DNA of 64,000 nucleotides, from NCBI GenBank assembly GCA_021229015.1, contig CM037783.1, forward strand, positions 10,239,324 to 10,303,323. Direction: 5' to 3'. Positions 12,551 to 24,039 of the stretch are shown here, in pieces. The DNA is from Solen grandis (Eukaryota; Mollusca; Bivalvia; Adapedonta; Solenidae). Both the position numbers and the translations under genes were made by a program. Positions within the stretch are counted from its first letter, which is position 1; each line of letters opens with the position of its first letter. Under the pieces are notes generated by a model, which worked only from the letters and a program-made list of their open reading frames with translations, was not told the DNA's origin and did not search any database.

Positions 12551-12640
12551 ATGCCACGTGGACAAAAGAAGAGGAAGGCTGGAGAAGGAGCAGCCTCCAA
12601 GAAGATCATTACTGAGCAGGCAGCTTAACCAATGGAGTCA
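12551..12640 (+). CDS. Possible short lysine-rich ORF or first exon
   Basis: ATG at 12551 opens a 25-codon frame (MPRGQKKRKAGEGAASKK...) ending at TAA 12626-12628, followed by a donor-like CAG|GTAAAT at 12640. It lies 150 bp from the hAT insertion, downstream of GC-richer sequence that may have been promoter-like. It could be the 5' exon of a host gene or transposon gene, or chance. No family recognised. Confidence 0.25.
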
Positions 12641-12819
12641 GGTAAATATATGTGGCCCACTGGTTGTGTCAAGAAATATGTATCAACTGTGAAAAATACT
12701 GTTGCAATCTGAGGAGGTTCTGATTCTGCTGCTGGACTAGTGCACCAATCATAGCAAGTCTCTCAGCATCCATGGTAGTGCAGTTTTACTGTAACTTTGA
12801 GCAAATTCAATGTACATGA

Positions 12820-13400
12820 GGTCTGCACTCAACGGCAGCTCGATTCCAAATGGGCTCCTGGTCCATTTCTCCCCGTATTTATAGCCAAATTCTGGTCCCG
12901 CTCCGACACCTCCATACCAACGCCAAACCAAAGTTCATCACCGCAATGGATAGCTGCTTCAACGCCCGACACCGTTCCAGCAATCCTGTGTCCGCTCGTA
13001 AAACGCTTACAACCGCTCCACCAAAGTTTGTGCAACGTTTAATCACCGCCCGGGCCAAGCTGGCGAAGCAGCGGTGGTCCAGCGTTCAAGATTTCTGCGT
13101 TTGCCTAGCGGACCCAAGCATCCACAAACATGCGTCTAGCGGTGCAAACTTTGACTGGGCATTGTTGGAGCGGTGGTGAACTTTACCGGAGTGGAAAATT
13201 GCCCGCTCCTCACCGCTCGCAGTATTTTGTGCAGCTCAAAACTTTCGGAGTGGTAGGAGGGATCATAAGCTGTGGCCGAGCGTATACGGCGTTGCCTTAA
13301 TGGGAGCCAACTTCTGGTGAAAGGTAACGAGCGGTATGAAATTTTTTCACCACTCCAGGAACGCTCCAGCAAAGTTCTTGTGGTGTGACCGGGCCTTTAA
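12820..13400. mobile_element. Partial DNA transposon or MITE with ACCGCTCC subrepeats
   Basis: The right end, read inward on the - strand, is AAAGGCCCGGTCACACCAC, a terminus typical of invertebrate Harbinger/ISL2EU-like MITEs. The interior has many direct and inverted copies of ACCGCTCC or GGAGCGGT (for example 12995, 13015, 13160, 13205, 13325). A matching left terminus was not found, so the element is probably truncated. The overlapping ORFs on both strands come from its higher GC content. Confidence 0.45.
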
Positions 13401-13660
13401 AGAGTGTAAAAAAGGCAAATATGTGTGATTTTCTGATATTTCAAGGGCCTAAAATGCATCTGTATCAGTCAAATATTAGCCATAATCAAGCTACGACGGA
13501 CATACTTAGGCACCAATGCATTAATGCACACACAGTCATACATATACCAAACCGTTGCAAATGTCATGGAACTATCATTTTACACTGTAGAGGAATATAG
13601 TTTGTTTCAATGCAAAGGTGGCTCATAACTAATTTTTGATTGTAAATATGCAGGTTTAAG

Positions 13661-13791
13661 TCATTTTATGGTGTAACAATATCACAGGTAGACAGCTTGA
13701 AGTCTGATACATATATCTGTGTAACATACTGATAATTACATCAATATCGACCTCCAATACCTTCAGGCGTTATTGTTACACTATAAAATGA
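13661..13791. repeat. Inverted repeat, 20-bp arms
   Basis: TCATTTTATGGTGTAACAAT at 13661-13680 is the reverse complement, bar one base, of 13772-13791. The 91-bp loop has no ORF. It may be a small MITE or a foldback remnant; no target duplication is obvious. Confidence 0.6.
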
Positions 13792-14077
13792 CCAAAACCA
13801 GTATATCTTCTATCTGAAATTAGTTACAAGACACTGACTTTCGCGGCAAACCTTTTTTCATTCTATAAAAAGAGACTGTTACATCACTAGATACAAGCAC
13901 TCAGCAAATGATGGGTTAGATAAGATAAACCTATTTAACAAGTTACCTTGTATTAAAAGGTTTTACAATAAAAGATAAACACACTATTTGTTTCAATGGA
14001 CTGCTAACAATTATCACAACACCACTCTTACTTTCGCTACCTCTGTTGCCTACAGTTTATAGAATTTATATCAATAC

Positions 14078-14692
14078 TGTTACGACCAATTTGATGAAAT
14101 GGCGCAACAAAGAAAAACCAGCAACAAACTAGTTAACTAAATATATTTTAATTATTAACAAGTGACAAATATCAATATGAATATCACAACATACAATGTC
14201 TTAAAATTATTATAACAAATTTGTCTGATTCATAAAATTTAAATATAACCTGAGTAATCCAATAGATATGTCCTTTATCCAAATGTAAGTCTGAAATTAA
14301 TTCCACACTGTTGAATGACCCACACTTGATGAATTGCTGTCAAAAACAAGTCTTCTAAAACAAGTCTCCTCAACAAGTCTGCTCTACAAGTCTGCTCTCC
14401 CTAAAACCCCCTTCCTTATATATACTTGAGCAAAATATTCTAGAAACAACCATACTATTCTTCAAAAAAGAATGTTCTAAAGTTTAAACAAGTTACATAA
14501 AACTTCTAGAATTTTCTGTAGAAAGAAAGAAAGTTCCAGTAAACAAATATACCAGTAAACAAGTTATTTTTAGAACAGGGATCGCCTAATAGATCACTCC
14601 AGAACAAAACTAGTAAACAAGTTATTCTTAGAATAGGGATTTCCCTCTACAGTGTTGTGTATACATAACTAAGTTAGGTGTAATATGTAACA
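14078..14692 (-). repeat. 3' LTR of the Gypsy element
   Basis: On the - strand it begins TGTTACATATTACACC at 14692 and ends GGTCGTAACA at 14078, with TGTTAC/GTAACA terminal inverted repeats. It is 615 bp long. A TATATATAAGG box lies at about 14416-14426. An internal tandem duplication of about 58 bp (AGTAAACAAGTTATTYTTAG) occupies about 14554-14640. No second LTR is in the window, so its age cannot be estimated here. Confidence 0.85.
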
Positions 14693-14705
14693 CCTCCCCT
14701 CCTAA
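14693..14705 (-). promoter_or_regulatory. Polypurine tract of the Gypsy element
   Basis: Read on the - strand, TTTAGGAGGGGAGG immediately precedes the LTR start TGTTAC. This is the expected plus-strand primer for reverse transcription and fixes both the LTR boundary and the element's orientation. Confidence 0.85.
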
Positions 14706-14826
14706 AGAAAAAAGATTTATGTAATAAATCTTTTTAGGTTATTATGATTACAATATAAAATACAATAAACACAAATTAAATTACAGTATACATTAAAGAT
14801 ATCATTTCAAACAATTTAAATGCACA

Positions 14827-16147
14827 TTACACACGTGACAAAGCATCTGGAATGATATTGTCCTTTCCTTTAATATGTTTAACATCAAGGTCAAATTCTT
14901 GCAACATTAAACTCCACCTTAACAATCTTTGATTTTTGTTCTTTAACTTATGCAAGAAACTTAAAGGATTGTGATCACTAAAGACAACAATGGGTTTTTG
15001 TGGTGAAGTCAAATAAACTTCAAAATGTTGAACAGCAAATACAAGAGCAAAACACTCTTTTTCTATTGTAGAGTAATTTCTTTGATGTTTGTTAAATTTC
15101 TTTGAAAAATAACAAACAGGGTGGTCAATTCCATTATTGTCTTCTTGTAACAGAACAGCACCAGCACCAACATCACTAGCATCCACAGCTAGCTTGAAAC
15201 ATTTATTAAAATCTGGTGCTAATAGAACTGGTGCGCTCTTGAGTATGGCTTTTAATTTTTCAAATGTTACTTGACAGTCATGATTCCAAACAAAGGCTTT
15301 ACCTTTTTTAAGCAGATTTGTCAAAGGCTCAGAAATTTCTGAAAAGTTCTTACAGAATTTTCTGTAATATCCAGCCATACCAAGAAATCGCATCAGCTGT
15401 CTTTTACATAAAGGTATTGGAAATTCTGAAACTGATTCAACTTTTGCATTCACAGGTTTAATTTGACCCTGTCCCACAACATGTCCTAAAAATATTAATG
15501 ATGCATGACAAAATTCACTTTTAGCCAGGTTGATGGTCAACTTTGCATCCCTTAATCTGTTGAAGAATTCTCTGATGATCCTCAGATGTTCCTCAAATGT
15601 GTCGGAATAGATGATGACATCATCGATGTAAGCATCACAACCGTCAAGGCAGGATATAACACTATTTATGAGCTGTTGAAAGGTGGCCGGTGAATTTTTC
15701 ATACCAAAAGGCATTACTTTGTACTGATACAGCCCATCAGGTGTAACAAATGCTGACAGTTCTTTGGCACGACCTGTAAGTGGGACCTGCCAGAATCCTT
15801 TCAATAAGTCAAACTTTGTGACATATCTGGCTTTTCCAACTTTATCGATGCAGTCGTCAATTTTTTGGTATTGGGTATGAGTCTGTTTTAGTGATAGCAT
15901 TGATTTTACGGTAATCAGTGCACATCCGATACGTGCCATCTGGTTTTGGTACAAGAATACATGGGGAACTGTAGTTACTTTGACTTGGTTCGATGAAGTC
16001 ATTTTCAAGAAGATACTTAACTTCATTTTTCAAATAATTTTGTTTCGCCGGATTCATTCTGTATGGATGTTGTTTGACTGATCCATCACTTTCGACAATT
16101 ACATCATGATATATTTTATCAGTCCATGTGGGAATATCCGGAAACAA
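14827..16147 (-). pseudogene. Reverse transcriptase and RNase H of the Gypsy element, one frameshift
   Basis: RT begins around 16147 with a Gypsy-type lead-in and the substrate-loop segment ILVPKPDGTYRMCTDYRKIN. It continues in a second frame from about 15875 with FDLLKGFWQVPL, MPFGMKNSPATFQQL and the catalytic YIDD. The tether and RNase H follow, with LAVDASDVGAGAVL, the E of STIEKECFALV, and FSDHNPLSFLH. The frame ends at a stop at 14829-14827, about 120 bp before the polypurine tract. The break near 15870 lies in an A6 run, consistent with one extra A. All RT and RNase H catalytic residues that I can check are present. Confidence 0.9.
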
Positions 16148-16183
16148 ATGTTCATATTCTACAACAAGTTCTTTGAGTTGTGT

Positions 16184-17007
16184 CTATTGTAATGACTCCA
16201 GATGAATAAATTTCTTGTCGATGTTCTTCAAAATGTCAGAGTTATTTAATTTAAGCGGACAAGGATCAACATTAACATCACAAGTACTAAGGTTATCTGG
16301 TTCAAGTGGGACAGGTTTAATAACTGACACAGGTTTAACAATATTTTTGTTATTTCTATCGATGTATTTTTTTAACATATTGACATGGCACATTTGTTTT
16401 TGTTTTCGCCTCCCAGGAGTCAGGATAACATAATTAAGATCACTGATTTTCTTGTCAATTATAATGGTTTGCCTGGAATTGGCAACAAAGCAAGAACCTG
16501 ATCACCTGGTTTGAAATTTCTGTTTTGAGTTTTAATGTCATATTTCTGCTTCATTTTGTCCTGTGCTAGATGAAGATTAGATCTTGCCATTTCGCAAGCT
16601 TTTGACAGTCTATCACGAAAGTCAGAAACATACTGTAATAAATTCAAAGATGATGACTTATCATCGGACAAGAATTTGTCTTTAACATTTTTAATGGTCC
16701 ACGTACAGTGTGGCCAAACACAAGTTCAAATGGACTAAAGCTAAGTGACTCTTGAACAGACTCTCTAACAGCAAACAGAAACAAAGGGATACCTTCATCC
16801 CAGTTCTTCTCTGTGTCAAAACGTATGTCCTGAGCATGTTTTTTAATGTTTGATGAAATCTTTCTAAAGCACCTTGACTTTCAGGGTGATAAGCAGAAGA
16901 CCTATACTGATGAATACCTAATTCATGCATGACTTGTTGAAATATGCCTGACATGAAATTTGAGCCTTGATCAGACTGAACTGATTTAGGAAGACCAACA
17001 AAAGTAA
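16184..17007 (-). pseudogene. Integrase (C-terminal part) of the Gypsy element, degenerate
   Basis: The core shows SDQGSNF and HPESQGALERFHQTLKNM; 35 residues separate the second catalytic D from the E, the DD35E spacing. The following frames (16671-16459, 16393-16184) carry the C-terminal region ending in KQMCHVNMLKKY, with a small deletion around the GPY/F module near 16460. The first catalytic D and the HHCC finger are lost with the truncation at 17007. It lies upstream of RT on the same strand. Confidence 0.85.
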
Positions 17008-17715
17008 ACAAGAGGCCCATGATGGCCCTAAATCGCTCACCTGAGATAAATAGGTTGACCCAAGGAACATCTGTACCAATTTATTTTAAAATCTGGCCAG
17101 TAGTTTTGAAGAAGATGATTTTTAAAGTTTTCATATTTTTTTTTCTTTTTGTTGCCATGGCAACCAGAGTTCTACATGGATCAAGTTTATTTTAGCAACT
17201 TTTGTGAAGGTTGACCCAAGGATCATCCCTGACAAGTTTAATCAAATTCTGTCCAGTGGTTTCAGAGGAGATGTTGTTTAAAGGTTTCTCTATATACATA
17301 TAAGGCAAATAAGCCCCGCCCCTGGTGGCCATGTTTTTTTACGGATCGGAATAATTTTAGCAACTTTGGTAGAGGTTGACCCAAGGAACATCTGTACCAA
17401 TTTATTTTGAAATCTGGCCAGTAGTTTTGAAGGAGATGATTTTTAAAGTTTTCAAATTATTTTTCTTTTTGTTGCCATGGCAACCAGAGTTCTTCATGGA
17501 TCAACTTTATTTTAGCAACTTTTGTAGAGCCTCACCCAAGGAACATTCCTGCCAAGTTTCATTAAATTCTGTCCAGTGGTTTCAGAGGAGATGTCGTTTA
17601 AAGCAAATTGTTGACGACGGACGACGCACGACGGACGACGCACGACGACGGACGCCGGACGAAGGGCGATCACAAAAGCTCACCTTGAGCACTTTGTGCT
17701 CAGGTGAGCTAAAAA
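17008..17715 (+). mobile_element. Hairpin-ended element, copy B, two 310-bp units
   Basis: The 5' end ACAAGAGGCCCATGATGGCC leads into ATCGCTCACCTGAG. Two tandem units start near 17050 and 17370 (GGTTGACCCAAGGAACATCTG ...). The 3' end has ACGACGGACGACGCACGACG and then the hairpin AGCTCACCTTGAGCACTTT paired with GTGCTCAGGTGAGCT and AAAAA. It abuts the Gypsy integrase fragment exactly. The 144-codon ORF at 17376-17810 is a by-product. Confidence 0.85.
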
Positions 17716-17754
17716 TTATGAATATAATTGGTCCATGCCCTATTATATACGATC

Positions 17755-18215
17755 GCGACCGCTCAATGAGCGCTTGTGAACGAACACATAGAAGACATAG
17801 CACGTGCTAGAGAACTTCTGGTTAACTGTCAAATAACCGAAAAAATGTAATGATGCATGGGCAACTGCATGCAACCTGCACCTTATATACAGAGAGAAAG
17901 AGAAACCCATATTGCTGCTTCTTTAAACAATTATTTATTAAAAAAATGAAGGCCGGAAGGCCATCTTGTTCGAAGATAAGTAATTAGTGAAGAGGTTGCC
18001 GATTCCGTTGCAGCTTATACATGATGATAGAAGAAAATCTAATTTGCAAACAACTTCTAAATTGGTCCCATGCTTTCAACCATAAGCACATATTATTTGT
18101 TCCTATAAAAGAACTGTTGCTATATTTTACTCGCTGTTTTAACTACATGTATAAAAAATATTTTTTATTACTCGTATGTGATTTCTATATTTTTTTAAAA
18201 GTCCATTAGTCTTTA
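17755..18215 (-). repeat. Inverted copy of the 4371-4830 repeat
   Basis: It matches the reverse complement of 4371-4830, including the ATAACCGAAAAAATGTAATG segment and the GGCCGGAAGGCCATCTTG segment (a short GGCCG-AA-GGCC palindrome). Similarity continues loosely to about 18420 past a GA microsatellite (18243-18260), resembling the sequence at 24830-24900. Confidence 0.7.
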
Positions 18216-18419
18216 ATTTGTAAAGAACCCCACCCCCTTGAAAGAGAGAGAGAGAGAGATTTTTTTATTCTTAATATCATCATCAACAAGTTTCGCTATG
18301 GAAATGTACTGATATATAGAATGTCTTCCTCTTCGGAATATAATATTTCTATGATGACAATTCAATTTTAGAATAATAATGTAATAATGATATACATTAA
18401 AAGGAATAAACAATATGAA

Positions 18420-20300
18420 TCAAATTAATTAATGGAAGAAACTTGTAGTGATGTTGTTGTTGTCTAGTAGATTCCTCTGTTGTCTTCGGGACACTCCTTG
18501 GTAGGATGAAGAATTTTGAGATTTCTGTATTAGGGGTCACACTTCATTATGTACAATCGAAACATTGTGAATATATACTCTATAACGCGTAGAGCTTTTA
18601 GTCAGACGGTATTAATTTAGTCGGTACAGTTTTTTTACGTTAGTGTTCAATAGTGTATGTATGTATATACACATACTTATTCTAAGTTACATTAAAATTA
18701 TTGTATAATATAATAGAGGAACAGTTTTTTACTAAGCTACCCAGTGACACTACGTACATAACACCCTGGTTCTTTCTGTGATAATGTTCTCACAATAGGC
18801 CTGCGACCATCTTTCATGTTTTCTGTCACGTTAATTAGTTCAGTTATAACATTCATGTTGTGTAAAGGTTGATTGTCCCTCCCTCACCTTGGGGTGGGAT
18901 TCGGGGTGGGGGATGATTGACGGTATATCGGTATCGGCATTACATAAAGGTGACATATCCGGTCAAAATTAACACATGCTGTGCCCGCTGATAAGAAGGT
19001 ATGACACGCTTCTGGTGAAATACAATAACATTGGTTAAATATACACATTCATGCATAAATGTACATACATGAGAAAAAAAATCAGACATATTTTAAGCGA
19101 ACTATACATGTAATAATATGGAATTTATAGATTTTTTTCCCATTTAACTTTTATCATGTAGTGAATTTGTGTTTTCACGGACAAGGAGAGATCGGTAATT
19201 TGACTAAAACCATATGCCTCTATTCTCAAAGGCAGTATGTTAATCTTCTATTGTAGGGGTCCTGTTTTTTTTTTTTTTTTTGTTTTTCTGAAGAAAAAAA
19301 AAGCATCAGAAAAGACAGTGGTTGGATACAAGTGAGTCCGGGTGCGATACCCTAGCTCATTTCGTGAAAAGACACATTGGTTATTTTACATGTCAGGGGA
19401 ATAGCACCGACCGATACACGGGAGAGAAGTTCCTGCTTAGAACCAGTACTGAATTCTCCGAGTTCCCATAGCAACTCCAATTTGCCAAGTGCAAGACAAG
19501 GGCAAATCTAGTACAAATGTTATACATCTTGACGCTATCACCGGAGAAATGTACCCCGGTTGGGTTTTGAATCCAAGACCTCCTGATATTATATTGCTTA
19601 TTCAAACTGAAAGAGAGGGAGAGAAGAAAACCGAAATATGTTCTGTGCGAATTATGACATTTGCATATGTGGAGAGAGAGAGAGAGAGAAAGGGGGAGGG
19701 GGTAAATAAAGTAGGAAATAAAAAAATACACATTAGAACTATAATGTAGGTATATGCGTAAGTTATGATCATCTCTTTCAATGTTTTAAATAAGAGCACG
19801 CGAGTGGACACTGCAGAGGAAAAAGGTCCCGGAAAATAAGTTATTCAAAGGAAGCAACATCTTGGATGAAATCGGAGTTTGATTATGCATAATTAGGTCA
19901 GATTTAAATTGTTTATTTTCAGACTTGCTAATCATGAAAATTTTGATCAAACACATCAAATAAACATATAGGAATGTATGTAGCCCAGCGTTTACTTTAA
20001 TACCGATTTAATGCTTTCTAATACATATTTTTCACACGTGCATTAAATTGCTTAACGACGCACAGCGTCTGCTGCAGAAAGTCACGTAGGCCACTACACA
20101 TATATCTACACATATATATATATATACCGGTGCATAAAAAGTAAAAAATGTTATATTAACTAAACAAATAATAAGATTATACTACATAAAATAATTTATG
20201 ATAAAAAATAATACATATACGCAAAATGTTGAATTTAGAGACACGAAGAATAATTATTTTCTATAAAAAAAAAATAAATAAATAAAGGTTGTCCCGAAAC
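18420..20300. other. Non-coding stretch with microsatellites
   Basis: It holds a T tract (19267-19281), a GA run (19672-19690), a short TA run (20110-20125) and no supportable exon. ORFs at 19393-19811 are generated by the GA/CT microsatellite. Confidence 0.5.
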
Positions 20301-20309
20301 ATAGACTGC

Positions 20310-20560
20310 CAAAAATCTTAGAGTGATTCGATACGATATACGTTATGCGATTTACGATATACGATTTACCATTTCTTTACGATACGATGTGATAAGATCC
20401 TGTTCATTATGTGTAATACGATTGAATGTGATAGGATACGATTTGATACGATGCGATTGGGTATACTATACGATACGATGCAATACGAACGAGATACGCT
20501 ATTTTTAACAACTGATATGTTAGCGCTACTGTAATCTTATGGCATGTGTAAATAAAACGG
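20310..20560 (+). repeat. Partial copy of the ATCGTATATCG repeat
   Basis: ATTCGATACGATATACGTTATG and further CGATACGATGTGATA-like motifs are followed by TTTTTAACAACTGATATGTTAGCGCTACTG, which matches TTTTTGACAACTGATACGATAGCGCCACTG at about 5393-5423. Only the right end of the 4371-5450 repeat is present. Confidence 0.65.
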
Positions 20561-20754
20561 TTCACCGTATGATTAGCCCGCTGACGTACGGATAGCTTTC
20601 AGTCTGTCAAAATGTACGACGGCACAAATTTCAAAACAAGATTTCGCCGCATACGATAAGTAATTTTTTTTTTTCAAATAAGTTATCCTTAAAGTTAGGA
20701 TGTGCCTTATAAATACATAGCTGCGCCTAATCTGACTGTGTTTACGGTAAATTT

Positions 20755-21140
20755 AGTATCCCTGGGAGGTCACAAATGGGTTTGGCCCCACCTTGTCAGT
20801 TTTAATGTCTTTATTTAAAAAAACATTGAGATCCACACCCATAAAAAAAATATATTTTTCCTCAGATGGATTGAATGGAACTTCTTTACATGGGTCACCA
20901 AGGGGTCAGGCCCCACTTCATTTCGGAGACTTAGTAACAGTTCACTGTTACAATTATTACTTGTTATTATTCTTCTTCTTCTTCTTTCTTCCGCCGGCAA
21001 CTTTGTATAGGCCATATCTCGGAGGCCGCTAGACCTATCTTTACAAAACTTCACACTCTTTTAGTTCTCAGTGAGTAGTGGTGCCTTCCTGATTTTTGTA
21101 AATGGGGGGTCCATGGGGGTCAGGCACACCCCCTCAAAGA
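20755..21140. repeat. Dispersed repeat fragment with a CTTCTT run
   Basis: TATTATTCTTCTTCTTCTTC leads into CCGCCGGCAACTTTGTATAG and GGCCATATCTCGGAGGCCGC, a segment with internal inverted bases. I recognise this arrangement as a common bivalve repeat, probably another hairpin-ended family, but only one end is visible. Confidence 0.4.
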
Positions 21141-22277
21141 TGGATTTTTGCATAAAAAATTATTTCGATTAAATATTTCATATTACCAACCATGAATCAT
21201 ATACTTTTTGTTCTCCAAAAAAACTTTGTTTGGAAAACTTAATTACAAACATTAAAGCATGCACATAACTATAATGGCTTATTAAAACAGTCCCGGCGAC
21301 TTTGAATAACTGAGATCCAACTGTAAAATAAAGAATATAGATGGTTCCAATGTTGTTTTTTTTCTTACCAATGATAAAACTTTGTATTTAATGTTCCTGC
21401 ACTTGACAACTGCCGGGACAGGATACTTCTTTTGTAATTACAGCAGAAAATTTAAAACTTGGATAAAAATTACAGATACATCATTATAATTGGCATCCAG
21501 TTTCATTGTAAATATTTCCTTTAAAATAGTTGTAAATCCTTTTTCCCTGGAAAAAATTAGTTTGGTTTATATTCAGATTGACCAATGAAAACCTATCTTT
21601 TTATTCACTGACAATGAAACCAGATAAAGCAAATCCCGGCAGTTGTCAAACTAAATTAGAACATTAAAACCCCGACCGATATTATCATAATAAGAGAAAG
21701 CCCATCACAATAACGATAAGGATTTTTTATTTCTTTCATTTTAAACACAACTAGCTCCATTTACAATGTCAATAGTTGTGTAAAATGCATTTCCCATGTT
21801 TAGTCTCAAAACTGTGTCCTCCCTTCCTTTTTTCAATGTTAAAATTATATAATATGATCTTCGAGCCCCTGTGCCCCAGCATGCATTATTTCTTCTGAAT
21901 AGAAACATATTAGCAAAGTAGATTGAGCTCAGTTTGACACTAACTTAAAGGAATGCAAACAATAATGGAGCTGTCCAAATTTTCCCCTATTCCTGTTGTC
22001 AAGAAAAAATGTCTGATTTTCCGTCAGAACTGTAGACATGAAAAATAGAAACAGCTAATTAATATATATTTAAACCTATTCCAATTTCATTAGGGTAAAT
22101 AAACTGTGTTGCTAAAATAATAACGAACATCATTTTTTTGTCTTAACCTACATTAAGATTTTATGCTACCGGTAAGTAATGATATTTGGACCAAAATGGC
22201 ATCTCACTTTCATAGTAATGGTTACTTGTGAACATTTCTGAATTAAATTTTAGGTTATATAGTTATGAGATAATCAT
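21140..22277. other. AT-rich non-coding stretch
   Basis: No coding exon or clear repeat end is seen. AACTGCCGGGACAGGATACT at about 21410 and ATCCCGGCAGTTGTCAAAC at about 21633 are partly inverted to each other (CTGCCGGGA/TCCCGGCAG), suggesting a diverged MITE of about 250 bp. Confidence 0.35.
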
Positions 22278-23612
22278 AACAAGAGGGCCAAGATGGCCCT
22301 GTGTCGCTCAACTGATTAAGATGGCTGTGTTAGGCAAAATGACAAAAAATCTGGCATCTAAAGTGTTTTTTTAACATTTGACTAAGTGGCCTACATTTTG
22401 ATCCTACCTGAATTTGCACTCAACTGGGAATTCATGCAGTCATCATTCATATCAAGTTAAATGAAGACTGGGAAAAAAATGTAGGCCTCTAGTGTGTTCA
22501 CAAGATTTTTCTAAAATTTGCCCTGGGTACTATGTTGTTACCCTAGTGCTTTTAATCATCAATTTAAAAAACCAATTAAAAAATCTCTAAAGTGTTCACA
22601 AGGTTTTTCTAAGATTTGACCTGGTGACCTAGTTGTTAACCCTAAGTGACATAATTTTAAACTCATCAAAGATATCATGTAGACGAACATCCTGACCTAA
22701 TTTCATGAAGACTGGGCCAAAACTGTTGCCTCTAGAGTGTAAACAAGGTTTTTCTAAGATTTGACCTAGTCACTTAGTTTTTGACCCAACATGACCCAAT
22801 TTAAAAAATGGCCAAATTTTTTTTTTTGACCCAACGTAACTTATTATAGAATTCATCCAATATATCATTTATACAAACATTCTGACCAAATCTATTGAAG
22901 ATTTGGCTAAAACTGTGGCCTCTAGAGTGTTCACAAGGTTTTTCTAAGACTTGACCTGGTGACCCAGTTTTTGATCCCACATGACCCAATTTCAAAACTC
23001 ATTCGAGATATCATGTAGACAAACATCCTGACCAAGTTTCATGAAGATTGGGCCAAAACTGTGGCCTCTAGAGTGTTCACAAGGTTTTTCTAAGGTTTGA
23101 CCTGGTGACTTAGTTTTTGACCCCACATGACCCAACTTTTTGAACTCATCCGAGATATCATGTAGACAAACATCCTGACCAAGCTTCATGAAGATTGGGC
23201 CAAAACTTTGGCTTCTAGAGTGTTCACAAGGTTTTTCTAAGATTTGACCTGGTGACCTAGTTTTTGACCCCACATGACCCAATTTTGAACTCATCCGAGA
23301 TATCATGTAGACAAACATCCTGACCAAGTTTCATGAAGATTGGGCCAAAACTGTGACCTCTAGAGTGTTCACAAGGTTTTTCTAAGATTTGACCTGGTGA
23401 CCTAGTTTTTGACCCCTCATGACCCAATTTTGAACTCATCCGAGATATCATGTAGACAAACATCCTGACCAAGTTTCATGAAGATTGGGCCAAAACTGTG
23501 GCCTCTAGAATGTTCACCAGCAATTGTTGACGACGGACGCCTGACGACGCACGACGGACAAAAGGCGATCACAAAAGCTCACCTGAGCACAAGTGCTCAG
23601 GTGAGCTAAAAA
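22278..23612 (+). mobile_element. Hairpin-ended element, copy C, about 146-bp tandem units
   Basis: The 5' end AACAAGAGGGCCAAGATGGC is a GGGCCA/TGGCCC hairpin. At least six units of about 146 bp follow (marker GTTTTTCTAAGATTTGACCT), increasingly similar towards the 3' side (22940-23510). The 3' end has GACGACGGACGCCTGACGAC and the hairpin AGCTCACCTGAGCACAAGTG-CTCAGGTGAGCT plus AAAAA. ORFs at 22801-23472 on the - strand (HVGSKTRSPGQILEKPCEHS repeats) are translations of the tandem unit, not a gene. Confidence 0.85.
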
Positions 23613-24039
23613 GATATTTTTTTACACATGTTAGTTGCTTGATTTTCCTTTTTCACATTTGCAATTCTTTATTTTTAAATTCATTGCTTCAGGGTTCATT
23701 AGTCATGGGAACACAAGATAATTAGTTTATTAACTATAGTTTTACAACAAGCCCTTGATATGCATTAACTGTTTACTAAACAGTTGCCATGTCATTAGGA
23801 CTTTTTGATTAAGATAAGTGCAATACAGGTAAGCTGTTAGCAGTATGTATAATAGAGAGAAACATTACCCCAAACTGAACCTTTTTCCCTTTTTCTACAT
23901 TTTTTCCCTTTTTGGTGTCTAATTTGGCCTTTTCCTGTCTTCGTATCTATCAAAACATAAAAACTATTGGTACATTCTACATGAAATAAAATAAACAGTT
24001 CATCATAGACAAAGTGAAATAACAGGACAGATTTACAAT

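Larger units (their letters stand above)
14078..17007 (-). mobile_element. Ty3/Gypsy retrotransposon, Gmr1-type gene order, 5'-truncated
   Basis: From 17007 down, the - strand carries integrase, then reverse transcriptase, RNase H, a polypurine tract and a 3' LTR. The integrase-before-RT order, with RNase H ending next to the 3' LTR, is not the usual Ty3/Gypsy arrangement and matches the Gmr1 clade. Gag, protease, the N-terminal integrase and the 5' LTR are absent: the element stops where a hairpin-ended element begins (17008). Frameshifts and small deletions show that it is dead. The coding parts are described separately. Confidence 0.9.

Noticed and set aside
22801..23472. Minus-strand ORFs encoding repeated HVGSKTRSPGQILEKPCEHS peptides
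   Set aside because: They translate the 146-bp tandem unit of a non-coding element; phase is lost between units and there is no consistent start or splice structure.
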